Assembly (NCBI RefSeq): GCF_024139115.2
Contig: NW_026942747.1
Span: 1-64,000 of the forward strand
Source: Armigeres subalbatus
Taxonomy: Eukaryota > Arthropoda > Insecta > Diptera > Culicidae
Length of the DNA: 64,000 nucleotides
Reading direction: 5' to 3'
The notes below the pieces were generated by a model that saw nothing but the letters and a program-made list of their open reading frames with translations, did no database searches and was not told the DNA's origin. This document shows positions 53,131 through 63,832 of this stretch, one piece after another. Made by a program: the position numbers and the translations under genes. Position 1 is the first letter of the stretch, and each line of letters starts with the position of its first letter.

Positions 53131-53889
53131 GTTCGAACAGTGGCACTCTCTTGACATTCAGTCACTCACTCAGTGGGGGTTGTAATACCCCTATCTCCCA
53201 TTTTTATCCACTCTGTGCACCTTCTGTGCATCGTTTGGGCGTGGAGCACCCGGCACGTCACGCGTGCCTAACACTCACCTACCCGGGCTTTGATACGGCC
53301 AATAAGTTCCGAGAACAGGTACTTTGCAAGTAGCACCCACCTATTGACATTTCGAAGCCCAGATAGTCCTCAGCCAGTGTGGTGGTCTCCCCATCCTGCA
53401 ACGGGGTGGCACCACTTACCTTACATGTCTCCGATTTCTGAGGTGCCGCAGAAGCATCAACCCCCCGACACTCCTGCCAGTCGCAGCGAGACTTTCGTGT
53501 CCCCTACTTCTGAAGTGCCGCAGAGGTATCTGCCCCCCGACACTCCTGCCAGGCCTCACCAGACTTCAGTCATTCTAACACAACCGACCATGCGTACCAT
53601 GCGAGTCTTACTTGTGTGCTCACCCATACACTCGGTCCCTCACTCTGTGGGGGTATTACGAGTAATACCCCCAACTCCCATTCGCTTGCACCACATGTGT
53701 ACCACTTGGGGTAGTGAGGGTACCACCCACTGCCACCCGCTTGCCGCCAAAGCAGCCCTCACTCTGTGGAACCTCCACAGGCTCCGTTAACGACCTGGCT
53801 AATTGTTTCACCCCCCCAGGCCATTCATCCCTTCGGCACGGGTCGCCTGACACCTTGGGATTCAAGGTTAGGGGCTTGTTTGCTTTAAG

Positions 53890-54050
53890 CGGCACACGGT
53901 CGCTTGATAGAGTCTGCTTGCGGATACTTGTGGTTTTTTGGGAGGGAATTAACAGAGCCCCCTGTTAACCCCACCACCTCCTAGGCAGAACCCCCTGACT
54001 CGCAGACAGCTGGGGAGGGGTGGCCAAGCCCTTGGATATAGTCCCTGTTG
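53890..54050 (-). repeat. Interspersed repeat, copy 3 (5' end of the retroposon)
   Basis: Same block as 2590-2745 and 14640-14835, here next to the insertion edge at 54062. It marks the 5' end of this family. Confidence 0.75.
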
Positions 54051-54062
54051 CCCCCGTCTGCT

Positions 54063-56040
54063 GCCGTCTTGTACCTGCCGGATCGGAAGTGAACATTACC
54101 TTTGCAGGGTTGCTGTGCGGCATTCTTGCAACACGCTCTGCCCATCGTACCCTTCCGGCTTTAGCTACCTTCTGGATACTGGCTTCGCCGTAGAGCTGGG
54201 CTGGCTCGTGGTTCATTCTTCGCCGCCACACACCTTCTTCTTGCACACACAAAGATGGTCCTAAGCACCCGTCTCTCGAATACTCCTAGTGCTTGCAAGT
54301 CCTCCTCGAGCATTCCCAAGTAACAATTTCCATGCTTCTTGGATTTATCCAATTCTTATTGTGGACTTATGACAGCAATCACCAAGCTAATTGCTCAGAA
54401 TCTCTCTATTGAAAAATGCTTCAAATGTCAAATGCCTATTGACCATATGAATGGATCTATGGTTGTGTTGAAGAGCATAATAAATCCAATTTTCAACGCT
54501 CGAATGAAGCTTTTTTTGGTCTTTTTTTGGTTTTGGAAAATTTTTGGTCATAATGTGGTCAAATGAATTACTCCCATAAGAGTTTATGACGGTGTTTAAT
54601 AATAGCAAAATTTTTCTGATCAAGTTTCATCTCCTGGTATTCACGGCATTTTTGAAGAATTTGCCGTACAGTAAAGATCTGATCCGTTGTCGAGCGGCCG
54701 TCAACGAAACCGGCTTGATAACCTCCCACGAACTCATTCACTAATGGTGACAGACGACGGAAGATGATCTGGGCAGGGATATCACTTTGTAGGCGGCATT
54801 AAGGATGGTGATTGCTAGAAAACTCTCACACTCCAGCTTGTCGCCTTTCTTTTAGATGGGGCACATAACCCCTTCCTTCCACTCCTCCGGTAGCTGTTCA
54901 GTTTCCCAGATTGACAATCAGTTTGTGCAGGCAAGTGGCCAACTTTTCCGGGGCCATCTTGATGAGCTCAGCTCCGATACCATCCTTACCAGCTGCTTTA
55001 TTGGTCTTTAGCTGTTGAATGGCATCCTTAACTTCCCTCAAGGTGGGGGCTGGTTGGCTTCAATCGTCCGCTGAATTGACGTAGTCATCTCCTCCGCTGC
55101 CTTGACTTCCACTGCCTGTACTCTCAGCGCCATTCAAATGTTCCTCAGAGTGCTGCTTCCACCATACGATCACCATACGTTCGTCCGTCAAGATGCTCCC
55201 ATCCTTATCCCCGCACATTTCGGCTAGCGGCACGAAGCCTTTGCGGTATGCATTGAGCTTCTGATAGAACTTACGTGTTACTTGTGAACGGCACAGCTGT
55301 TCCATCTGCCCACACTCCGCTTCTTCGATTCTTCTCTTGAAAAAGGCTGGTCTGCTGTCTCCGCTACCGTCTATAACGTTCCACGTTCTGCCAGAAACTT
55401 TGCTGCAGCGCAACCGCCCGCGCTGCGTCGTTCTCCTCCAGAATCTGTATGCACTCTTCGTCGAACCAAACGTTCCGTCGACTTCGTTCCACATACCCGA
55501 CGTTGTTCTCCGCTGCGTCGTTAATGGCTGCTTTGACTGTACTCCAGCAGTCCTCAAGAGGGGCCCCATCGAGCTCACCCTCTTCCGGCAACGCTGCCTC
55601 GAGATGCTGCACGTATGCAGTGCTTCAGTCACTCTAGGTCGTACCACGTCGGTTGTCGTTACCGAACATTGTTGATGACGGATAGTTTTGGGCGCAGTTT
55701 CACCATCACCAGATAGTGGTCAGAGTCGATGTTAGCGCCACGATATGTCCTGACGTCGATAATGTAGGAAAAGTGGCGTCCATCAATCAGAACGTGGTTG
55801 ATGTGTGATTCTGTCTGCAGTGGTGATCTCCAGGTGTACCGATACGGGAGGCTGTGTTGGAAATAGGTGCTGCGAATGGCCTTCTTGGAGGCGGCGAAAT
55901 CAATTAGTCTTAGGCCGTTTTCGTTCGTCAGCCGGTGAGCGCTGAACTTCCCAATAGTCGGTCAAAACTCCTCCTCTTGGCCAACCTGAGCATTCAAATC
56001 TCCTATGATGATTTTGACGTCGTGGCTTGGGCAGCTGACG
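54063..56040 (-). pseudogene. RTE-B RT, linker and endonuclease, fragmented
   Basis: 54063-54310 encodes the RT C terminus (WRRRMNHEPAQLYGEASIQK, then GRVRWAERVARMP). 54311-54635 is foreign AT-rich sequence starting cccaagtaac. 54636-55060 encodes the fingers in shifting frames, and the palm with its catalytic motifs is deleted at that junction. 55060-55647 is the linker (MEQLCRSQVTRKFYQKLN, then FVPLAEMCGDKDGSILTDE). 55650-56040 encodes the endonuclease C-terminal half, where the antisense of cctatgatgattttgacgtc gives the DVKIIIGD-type strand. It ends abruptly at 56040 against the transposon intron. Confidence 0.75.
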
Positions 56041-56140
56041 TTCGGATTTCAAGTTCAAAATGGTTAGATTTTCTGTATTCCAACATTTAATTGAAGTTTA
56101 AGATTATTTTTTAAACATGAATTTTAATTCATTACACAGG

Positions 56141-58484
56141 ATTCATCTGAAGCTCAACGGCGATATGCTGATAAGATCTCAATCTGTGGACAGGATCCCT
56201 ATACTGTACAGACTCGCACTGAGGAAGTACCTTGCAATGTAAGTTTTGCAGACATTTATAATTTCATGGTACTGGAACCAAATCCTTTCACTGGTAGCGT
56301 AGCAGGGATGACGAGTGTTTGTGAGACAGGAGGATTTCAGTGCGATAATTGTAAAGAACAAACAGCTCTGCAGGACGAATTCTACGACTATGACCTCAAC
56401 AACCTATACGATGCTACCTATCGGGATAAAGGCAAGGAAGAACAGCTTGCGCTAGTTGAGATGGTATTCTGTTCTATGTCAAATGAAAAAGCCAAGCTTG
56501 ATAAAATTAACCAGCTAACCACATCGCAAAGTGCCAGTCAGCATTGGAGTGTGTTTCGCATGGGAAGAATAACTGCATCGAATTTGAAAGAAGTGTGTCG
56601 AACAAACCAAAAAAAGCCCTCGATGTCACTGATTCGTAAAATTTGCAGCACGAGCATCAAGCGTTCGACGTGCTCTACAGTCATGAGCAAAACTTCCATA
56701 TAAATTCACGAAAGGCGCAGAGCGGATTACTGATTTCTCCAGAAAACCCCTTTCTTGGCGCTTCTCCGGATGGATTTTTGGTTTGCGATTGCCATGGAAG
56801 AATTAGCGTGGAGATAAAATGTCCGTACAATGGAAAAAACAATAGCGATTTCACGGATGCCCTACTGAAGCTGACCGATCCTTTTTTGAAGAAATCAGAG
56901 GACGGGGAGATTCAGTTCAATACTAATCATAAGTACTACTATCAAGTACACAGAGAAAAAAATAATTGTGCTTTTGAGAATATTGTGGTTTTATTTTAAG
57001 AGTTGTACTGTTTTGGTAGTTTTGAATAGCGAAACATTGATTGTGAGAACAAAAGTGTTAATTTGACAGTACTTTTCTCAACCAAATATTGTAATTTTAA
57101 AAGCGAAAATGTTTCTAATGAAAGATCAAAAACTTTCAATTGGGATGACCAATTTTTCAATTTTGGCAACAGTGGCTGTAAATAAAATCTTCCCGGCAAC
57201 TGATTAAACTGTCAACAAATCAATAACCCCACTTCCCGCGCTTCCTCAATCCATCAAACGAGTGCTCGTCGATATGGGATCCTTGTCCGTGTATGCAACT
57301 ATTTCCCATGAAAGCCCAGGAAACAATCGCAAAATTTCGGAGTACCCTATACAGGAAGTGTTGTGTTTACCAAGCAGCAATATTTGCATTATACCCACCC
57401 GGAGCTAACATGCGCCCGTTTCGGCAAGTGATGTACACACCGCTCTCATCGAAATTACCTCCATCAGTCGGTGAAAAATCTAACGAAGCATCGAGGAAGC
57501 ATAGCGTTTCATGGCGGTGAAAATCATTAAGCCAACCTGAACCGCAGGTTTGTGGTTGGATCATTGAGTTGGAATCGACTGGAACGGCCCAACGAATACG
57601 CCGACGTTATTCGCGAGTTAATATATTTCCTGATGGTAAGTGAGTGCATCATTCTACATCGGCGGCAGCGGCGACGAAAAACAAAAAATATGCCAAACAC
57701 TCGGATAATCTAACAACTCTTCGTATATGAACGGAAATAAAATATTAAATAAAAACAAAATCATTTTTAATCAAAAATGAATTTTCATTCCATAGTTTGT
57801 ATACAATAATTTAAGTAGAAATAAATTAAAATTTACAATACGAACAACTTGTTGTTTTGAAAGCGCCAATAGTTAATTCAAATGCAAAAAACACATTTCA
57901 TTTTAAGAGCGAAACTTTTATTTTAAAAAGTAAATGGTTCTTTCCGAAGAAATATTTTTGCATTGGTAAATTTAACAGTTCTATACTTTCTACTGAAAAT
58001 CACTAACTCATTTTCTTAACTTTACCAACGATTCTTTTAGTTTTACCAACGATTTTTTTGTGTGTGTAGAAATACTAGAATAAGGGATCGGCGAAGACGC
58101 CATCTTGTTTCCAATCGAACTGTAAAAAGCGGTTCCATTTCGACTTGTTTACTTTTTGCATCCATAAGAAGCAAGTAAAAAGTTCAAGTGCTGCCAGTAA
58201 TTTTTTCACGATTTCATGCATTTTCATACGTTGCCATTTCGACAGTTTTTCACTCCGCCGGTCTCTGGTTATAGGGTTGCTACTATCAAGCACTTATGCA
58301 AATTCATTTATCCAACTCGGTATTTGGATATTTTTATGTTTGGTCCCCAGAGAAGCAAATCCTATTCGAAGTCAGTAAGAATACGGAATTCTGGAACGAA
58401 TGCGTTGAAATATCTAAAGACTTCTTTAAAGAAGTAATTCTCCCAGAGCTGCTATATAGATCATATACAGATCCATCGTCATAA
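56141..58484 (+). pseudogene. YqaJ-type nuclease gene of a DNA transposon (broken)
   Basis: Coding begins after a plausible splice acceptor (ttcattacacag, 56129-56140) with DSSEAQRRYADKISICGQDP and runs open to 56703. It holds the YqaJ/lambda-exonuclease-like start (SQHWSVFRMGRITASNLKEV). A deletion with frame change near 56640 leads to a second frame with NPFLGASPDGF (catalytic Asp) and ISVEIKCPYNG (Glu-x-Lys), then KYYYQ. There a 1334-bp insert (56947-58280) with duplication TACTATCAAG breaks it. The C terminus resumes at 58281 (FGYFYVWSPEKQ, then ECVEISKDFFKEVILPELLY) and stops at 58484. Upstream exons are lost. The gene is convergent with the THAP/DDE transposase at 58762. From memory, YqaJ nucleases accompany ISL2EU-type transposases. 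Confidence 0.75.
56947..58280. mobile_element. 1334-bp composite insert in the nuclease gene
   Basis: It is framed by the exact 10-bp duplication TACTATCAAG (56937-56946 and 58281-58290). The left edge tacacagagaaaaaaataat and an internal point near 58069 (reverse of tacacacacaaaaaaa) look like the two ends of a MITE; 58075-58280 is separate sequence. Frames at 57293-57564 have no motif. Confidence 0.65.
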
Positions 58485-58761
58485 TTCATTGATGTTAAGT
58501 ACCGCTCCCGAATTTCTCGATCTTTTTTATTCATTTCATACTTATATAATAAAATTTCCAATTTGTAGTAAAAAACAAAACAGAGTCTTTATTCGACAAT
58601 CAAACAGGTGAGAATAGAACAACGCAACAGCACAGAGAAACAGAAGTCTCACAAACAACAATGAACAAAAATGCATTAAAAACCTTTATGAGTGACACAT
58701 CTGTTTCTCTGTGGCTACAGATTAGTATTTAGTCACATTATTATAATAAAATCGTTTTCCA
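58485..58761. other. Spacer between convergent nuclease and transposase genes
   Basis: 277 bases between the two stop codons, AT-rich, with an aataaaa signal for the plus-strand gene near 58546 and tttatt (reverse AATAAA) near 58578 for the minus-strand gene. A pair cacagagaaacaga and tctgtttctctgtg (58633 and 58698) can form a hairpin between them. Confidence 0.5.
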
Positions 58762-59400
58762 TCAAGACACCACGCTGGGACACAGGTTCACTATGGCTGC
58801 GCCTATTTTAATAATTTGATCCAGCACAAGCATATCACCGTTCCATCTTTCTAAAAGTGTAATTGGGATCAGGCTTGATAGAATCATGCATTTTTGTCGC
58901 ATTGACCCTATTAAGCGCTCGACATGAATTCTCAGCGCCGCCAATTCTCTTGATTGGCACGCGTCCAGTGGTTCCAACTGCTTATTCGCTTTTTTGAAAG
59001 CTGGAATGTTCAGTACAGCTTTCTTTTGTGAGAGCATATCGGCGATTAAGAAACCTCGGTCGGCCAGAACAAAATCGCCCTCCTCAATCATGTCCAAGAA
59101 ACCGCTTAACCGAACCACTTGCTGATCAGAAGTACGACCACCAAAAGCTTCTGAAACAAAAGCTATAGTACCAGCAGGAGTAATTCCTGCAAGTATTTTG
59201 ACCGTTTTGTGATGTTTATAGAAGCTGTATACATTGGCATTAGTGACCATTTCTTCTGATTTCGGAGACTCGATTGGAATCTCGAAACAATCAATAATAA
59301 TCGTAACGCGATCGCCATACTTTTTTCTGAATGATTCCGGCATATGCTTCTTTATGACGTCTCTTGATGGCCATCTAACAAGCCCTGCCATGAAAGGATA

Positions 59401-59622
59401 TAGGGGAACTGTTCCATTTTCCATCTCACTGAACATATATTCATCTCATCGCGAAACAAAGAAAGACGGCACCAATTTCGTCGCTTCTTTTTGCTAACTT
59501 GCGTGCTCACTGCTGAAAAAATCACAAAAATAATAAATAAACCAAATACCTTTTCATTGCTTTGTTTTTCGTGAGACCAATATCGGAGCTATGAGATGAA
59601 GTCTAGGAGCAGTAACCCTGCA
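59401..59622. mobile_element. MITE family M3, copy 2, inside transposase exon
   Basis: TA lies at both edges (59399-59400 and 59623-59624); the ends taggggaactgttcc and ggagcagtaaccctgca are inverted. Removing it restores register between the HTH-like block and the DDE domain. Confidence 0.85.
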
Positions 59623-60042
59623 TAGTGGATAATCTGAAATACTTTATCAGCAACTGTGCTATGGTGCATGTCATATATCAGTGAGAGCGTATAGAATGGT
59701 TCGTTTAATCGAATTTTTCTGAACGCCAGAATAAACATTTTTTCACGGTATGTCTCTTCATAAAATGGCAAGTCGTTTTTAACAGCCTCATACAACTGAC
59801 GGAGTACAATACCGGAACTGATACCAGTAACATATTTACACTTTTTATCATCGGTTTCCAGTGATGTGATTGTATACCTTGTTGATAATTCAGCGGTATG
59901 CAATTTTGTTCGAAGCTGTTGGATAGTTTGCTGATGTTTTCGATTTTCCTCCAAAATCTTATTATGGGTCTTTTTCAGTTTCGCAGAATAACGAAGCCAT
60001 TTTTCGTTAGTTTGTACCCCAATACAATTTTTGGAAATAGTG

Positions 60043-60174
60043 TCACCAGTACTTGTACATTGAAGATGTGTGCTAGTCCCAAGCAAACATCTGTTGGTTC
60101 CCTGTACAAGAACAGCTGATCTGGTCATAATGGAGTAGCAACTACGAGCAGTCAATCAAGCTCAAGCTCAAGCT
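60043..60174. mobile_element. 132-bp insert with a 23-bp target duplication
   Basis: The 23 bases at 60020-60042 recur exactly at 60175-60197. The insert ends in three copies of ctcaag (gagctt on the minus strand) next to gagtagcaactacgagcagt. That last phrase resembles 33842-33870. It lies in transposase exon 3. Confidence 0.75.
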
Positions 60175-60695
60175 CAATACAATTTTTGGAAATAGTGATA
60201 TTCTCACCATCGCATACGCGCTCCTGTGACTTAACAGCAGACACATGACTGAAAATAACAATATTATTGAGAGCGTCCAATTATTAGCTTTATCTCATTT
60301 CATTATATTACTTCGTATATGCTGGGACATCCTGTGAAACCAATTCAAAATGTTGGCTGAAAGTTTAATAGAACAGTGATCAAGAGTGAATTCAGTGAAA
60401 TAATCTCGTTTGGAAATTACCCGGGGAACGATGTATACATGTCTGAAAAGCCATCTGAGATTCCGTCTGTGCAATTATCTTGTAAGGAAACTTGTTCAGG
60501 GTCATATTCAATCATTGCAGCACTTGCAAACTTCACTCGACTTGGACTCATGGCATCATACAACGGTAAACTAAAATAGAAGACCATATTATATCAAAGA
60601 AAACAAAGTATATGTTACACATTTAAAAATTGGATTTAGAAATAGATTGCGGTCGGTAATCACACAGTTTTGTCACTACTTATTACATGGCATAA

Positions 60696-60863
60696 CTGCC
60701 GTCATACCCATATTTGTCTTATGTTTGTTGGGATTCCTATGTACATGGGACAAATATGCGTATAACGGCAGATAACGTGGCATCTACAACTTGTAGTTGC
60801 ATATCTGTCCTATCATTACTGGGTTTTCTATTCATATGGGACAGATATGCGATAACAGGCAGT
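60696..60863. repeat. Two palindromic hairpins in transposase intron
   Basis: 60696-60771 (ctgccgtcatacccatattt to aatatgcgtataacggcag) and 60796-60863 (gttgcatatctgtcc to ggacagatatgcgataacag) are related palindromes of the same family as 13862-13939. They lie in the predicted first intron. Confidence 0.6.
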
Positions 60864-61654
60864 CTCTCGCTTGTCTAAAAATCAATTCCAGGGTATAAGG
60901 CGATGTTACGTGTTGGTATATCGGATAGGGAACTTGCATAAGATATAAAACTATAACACGATTTTTTTTATTTAAAAGAAACGTTGACTTTACCTTAACA
61001 TGCTCACATCCGTTTCACAATTGACTGGCTCTTTGGATGGCATTTCACTTATGCTTGGAATCAGCTCAGCATCGTAAATGTCCATCATTACGTGTTCGTC
61101 ACTTGGCGAGATTCTCCGCAAAACTTGTTGAGAAGACATACCGGATATACTCGTAGTGTGAACGGGTATTGGCACCAGGATTGGGTGCGTGATATTCACA
61201 GTGTTACATTGTGCAGCAAGGCTATGCTGAGCATTGTCATCTTTCGCTATTCCTTTTTCTACGATTTCTCTGGTCAATGCGGGTACTCCCTGAGCAGGTA
61301 ACATAGGAAAATCTGATTGCAGATGCAAACTTCGTACGTCTTGTCCATTATCAGTTTGAATCAAATTTTTCTGTATTTCGAGTTGTTGAACAAATCCAAA
61401 TGACTTTACCAAACACTCTGTTTCTAGTGGCAAAGAATTCTCGAGTAGCAGAAGTGATGGTACCCAATCAACATGTCCTGTATCGTATGGCTCGGAAGGT
61501 TTACCTCCCAAAAAATGGTCACTGCAAATTCGCATGAAATTCGCCACCGTTCCGATTCCGCAGGCTGCTTTCCATCGCTCGAGCCGCTCCAATAGAATCT
61601 GTTTCTTTTCCGGCGTACAGCTGCTGCGCACAGCAGGAAAACAGAAAAAACCAT

Positions 61655-62150
61655 TTTAGTTTTTCAGACCGAAACCCGAAACCGCAACTGAATTTTTATT
61701 TATGTCGAATTCGTTTTTAAAAAGTTCCAACCTAAGTGCTGTCAAAGTGTTTTTTTCATCGCTCAGGTTGGAACTAGGTTCGCACTAGTTCCAACCCCAA
61801 AGCTGTCGGGTTCGCACTGTGTTGTTTCACGGTTTCGCACCGTGTTCACCAATACAACTGTACTACAACTGTCAAAACCACGTGGGTGGGTGGGACTGGG
61901 CGGAATAAACAAGCAGAAGGGAGAAACGAAACTGTCTGTCTATTAAAATAAAATGCGCGTTGAAAATCTTTTTTTTTCGGGAATTTTGTGATTTTTGTTA
62001 TTGTAGTTTAAAATGAAAATAATCCGGTACTGTTGTCTAGATTCAGTTTTAAAAATAATTGTTAGAGAAGTTATGTATTCTTAAGTTCATTCATTCAGGT
62101 TTTCCTCACAGATGCTATCCTAAATTAGGTCGGTGGATGGAATTGTATAG
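61655..62150. other. Upstream region of the transposase gene; short hairpins
   Basis: No coding frame. gttccaaccta at 61725 pairs with aggttggaac at 61769, and ggttcgcac recurs at 61777 and 61807. These might be terminal repeats or promoter elements of the transposon, but I could not find the partner end on the left side (before 56040). Confidence 0.4.
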
Positions 62151-62154
62151 TTTG

Positions 62155-62620
62155 GGAATTCCTCTTGAAATTCGTTCACAAAATCCGCTAAGAGTTGTCA
62201 GAAAAATATATTTGTGGAATACCGAATAGAATTATATCTTACGCAGAATTTTTTTTGAAATTCTTCCAAAAACTCTTTCGTGCGTTTCAGAATTTTCTTC
62301 GGGAATTCTGCCAGAAATTACTTCATAAATTCTTTCAGTAATTCTTTCTTGAATTTTTGGCGATATCTTTCAGGCATTCCTCCATATTTTTTCCAAGGGA
62401 TCCTTTCGAGATGAATTCCTTTGAATACTATTCCAGGATTTTCTCTGGAAGTTGCTCCAGGAATTAATTTGGAAATTCCTACAATATAATTACTTCAGGA
62501 AATCCTTCTAAAATACAGGAAACAAGTTTCGTACATAAATTCCCCCGGAAGTACCTTGAGCAATTCCTCCGGGAGATTCTTGAAAATTGAAAATGCACGG
62601 GGCCCAAAATCCGGCGGAAA
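62155..62620. repeat. Degenerate GGAATTCCTC-type minisatellite
   Basis: Variants of ggaattcctccag and aattctttcagg recur about every 15-24 bases in a drifting tandem array (for example 62159, 62302, 62366, 62455, 62473, 62540). Frames across it are artefacts. Confidence 0.75.
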
Positions 62621-62836
62621 ATTTTCCCGATATGTGAGGCTACCTTTATGAGGTAGCGAGGAAAAAAATTAGCGAATCCTGGAGAATTTTTATTACATGC
62701 TTCTGAGTGTTCTCCGATAAAAAACTTTTGCAGCAATAGATGATTTTTTTTGTAGAATAGAAAATCTCTTTTACAAGAATTCTATACCGAATTCTTGGTA
62801 TAAGAATGTGCACGGGACTATTGAATATAATTAAAT

Positions 62837-63061
62837 AGGGGAACTGTTCCGATCTCCATCTCACTGAACGTCACATCAACGTTCATCTCATCGGGAAACA
62901 AAGAAATGCAAGACCAATTTCGTCGCCTCTTTTTGTCAACATGCGTGCTCACTGCTGAGAAAAATCACAAAAATAATAAACAATCTAAATTCCTTTCCAT
63001 TGCTTTGTTTTTGATGGGATGAATATCGGAGCCATGAAATAAATTCCAGGAGCAGTTTCCC
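62837..63061. mobile_element. MITE family M3, copy 3
   Basis: The start ggggaactgttccgatctcc and end ccaggagcagtttccc are inverted, with the same interior as at 46570 and 59401 plus a duplicated cacatcaacgttcatctcat segment. TA flanks. Confidence 0.85.
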
Positions 63062-63138
63062 TATTTATATCCACCCAAAAGTAAATTCCACTATTCGCAA
63101 AAATCAGTTCACGCACTTAAACATATTTATTTAATCCC

Positions 63139-63190
63139 GGAGACGAGCCAGCCTCGGGCTGCAAGTCTCCTAAATAAAGACAAAAAAAAA
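63139..63190 (+). mobile_element. Hairpin-plus-poly(A) 3' tail of a retroposon
   Basis: GGAGAC and GTCTCC enclose AGCC and GGCT pairs to form a compact stem-loop (63139-63170), followed by taaataaagac and A9. T-rich tatttat-type sequence lies on both sides as a possible duplication. It looks like a severely 5'-truncated retroposon. Confidence 0.55.
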
Positions 63191-63439
63191 TTATTTATCA
63201 TGATCTGATTAGTCAACGCCAACGCACTGCCAGTGCCAGTGCACTGGATGTCCTGGATCATATGTTTCGAATCAAAACAAACACGATGCTACGCACACCA
63301 ACATATCCAATGACAGACGGAACAGAAAATGTTTTTTTATTCAGGATTCGGGTTGGCTTGGCACTGATCCAGGTTTGAAAACGAATTCGACATTGTTTTG
63401 GAATAAGAAATTTGTTTTGACTTGGAAATTCGATAATGC

Positions 63440-63832
63440 AACGTACACACCAGTCAAGCAGTTTGACGAACATTGACTCCGCCCCCAAGAAAACGCTTCG
63501 GTTGCTGCTTTGTTTGAACGTGTGTGAAGTTGTTCGACCAACCATTTGACAGTTGGCGGCCTCGGTTGGAAAAAATTAAAACGGTTTGGTTTGAGTTGTC
63601 GGGGGTGGAGTCAAGGTTCGCCGAACATGTTTGAGCATTTGTAGTGATGTTGCACAAACCCTCATATATTTTTTGATGGTTAGTGTTCAAGTTGGCGCTT
63701 CGGTCGTTCGTGTGTGATATTGTTGGTCGAATAAATTGATTGTTCGTGCCGCTGTTGGTAAAACTTGATGGATGTTTGAATAAACGAGAGGTGGAGTCAA
63801 TGTTGGTCAAACTGCTTGACCGTGTGTACGTT
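63440..63832. mobile_element. 390-bp TIR element
   Basis: The left end acgtacacaccagtcaagca, gtttgacgaacattgactcc is mirrored by ggagtcaatgttggtcaaac, tgcttgaccgtgtgtacgt. Inner blocks (ggggtggagtc, cgttcgtgtgtg) also pair. Frames on the minus strand here are shadows of the repeat. Confidence 0.8.

Larger units (their letters stand above)
51410..54062 (-). mobile_element. 2.65-kb non-coding retroposon
   Basis: This insert is bounded by the 13-bp duplication gccgtctYgtacc (51397-51409 and 54063-54075). It has an A/T-rich (minus-strand A-rich) tail at its left edge (51410-51422), so it is oriented on the minus strand. Its right end is the interspersed repeat found also at 2590 and 14640. It contains two direct copies of a ~147-bp block (51993-52139 and 53423-53568), each made of two ~63-bp subunits with gaggtgccgcagag. 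No long coding frame exists, and a TIR-like element (about 52280-53130) lies within it. It was probably mobilised by another element's machinery. Confidence 0.75.
51246..56040 (-). mobile_element. RTE-B non-LTR retrotransposon, copy 2, split by a 2.65-kb retroposon
   Basis: The 3' end (51246-51409) and the rest (54063-56040) are one minus-strand element separated by an insert with a 13-bp duplication. The 3' terminus (aataaatgaaa on the minus strand, preceded by a tract complementary to taaacagataacac) matches copy 1 near 35170-35210. Confidence 0.85.
58762..61640 (-). pseudogene. THAP-domain DDE transposase (ISL2EU/Harbinger-like), interrupted
   Basis: I infer three exons on the minus strand. 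Exon 1 (about 61640-60990) has the second half of a THAP zinc finger (MRICSDHFLGGKPS, then DWVPSLL; the C-x2-H pair) and an acidic linker. Exon 2 (about 60578-60425) follows an acceptor ctattttag, contains MSPSRVKFASAAM, and ends at a GT donor. Exon 3 (60260 to 58762) follows ttattttcag. It has a helical/coiled segment (KLKKTHNKILEENRKHQQT), an HTH-like block (REKMFILAFRKIRLNEPFYT) and the DDE nuclease (VTIIIDCFEI, FVLADRGF, IHVERLIGSMR). In the frame 58762-59436 the DDE residues are D49, D126 and E173. Exon 3 is broken by a MITE (59401-59622) and a 132-bp insert (60043-60174). The first half of the THAP finger is not found. Confidence 0.75.

Noticed and set aside
57293..57564. Frames of 75 and 65 codons on opposite strands inside the nuclease-gene insert
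   Set aside because: Mutually antisense, no motif, and inside a MITE-like insert.
62159..62620. Coding frames over the GGAATTCC array
   Set aside because: They follow the degenerate minisatellite and have no domain.
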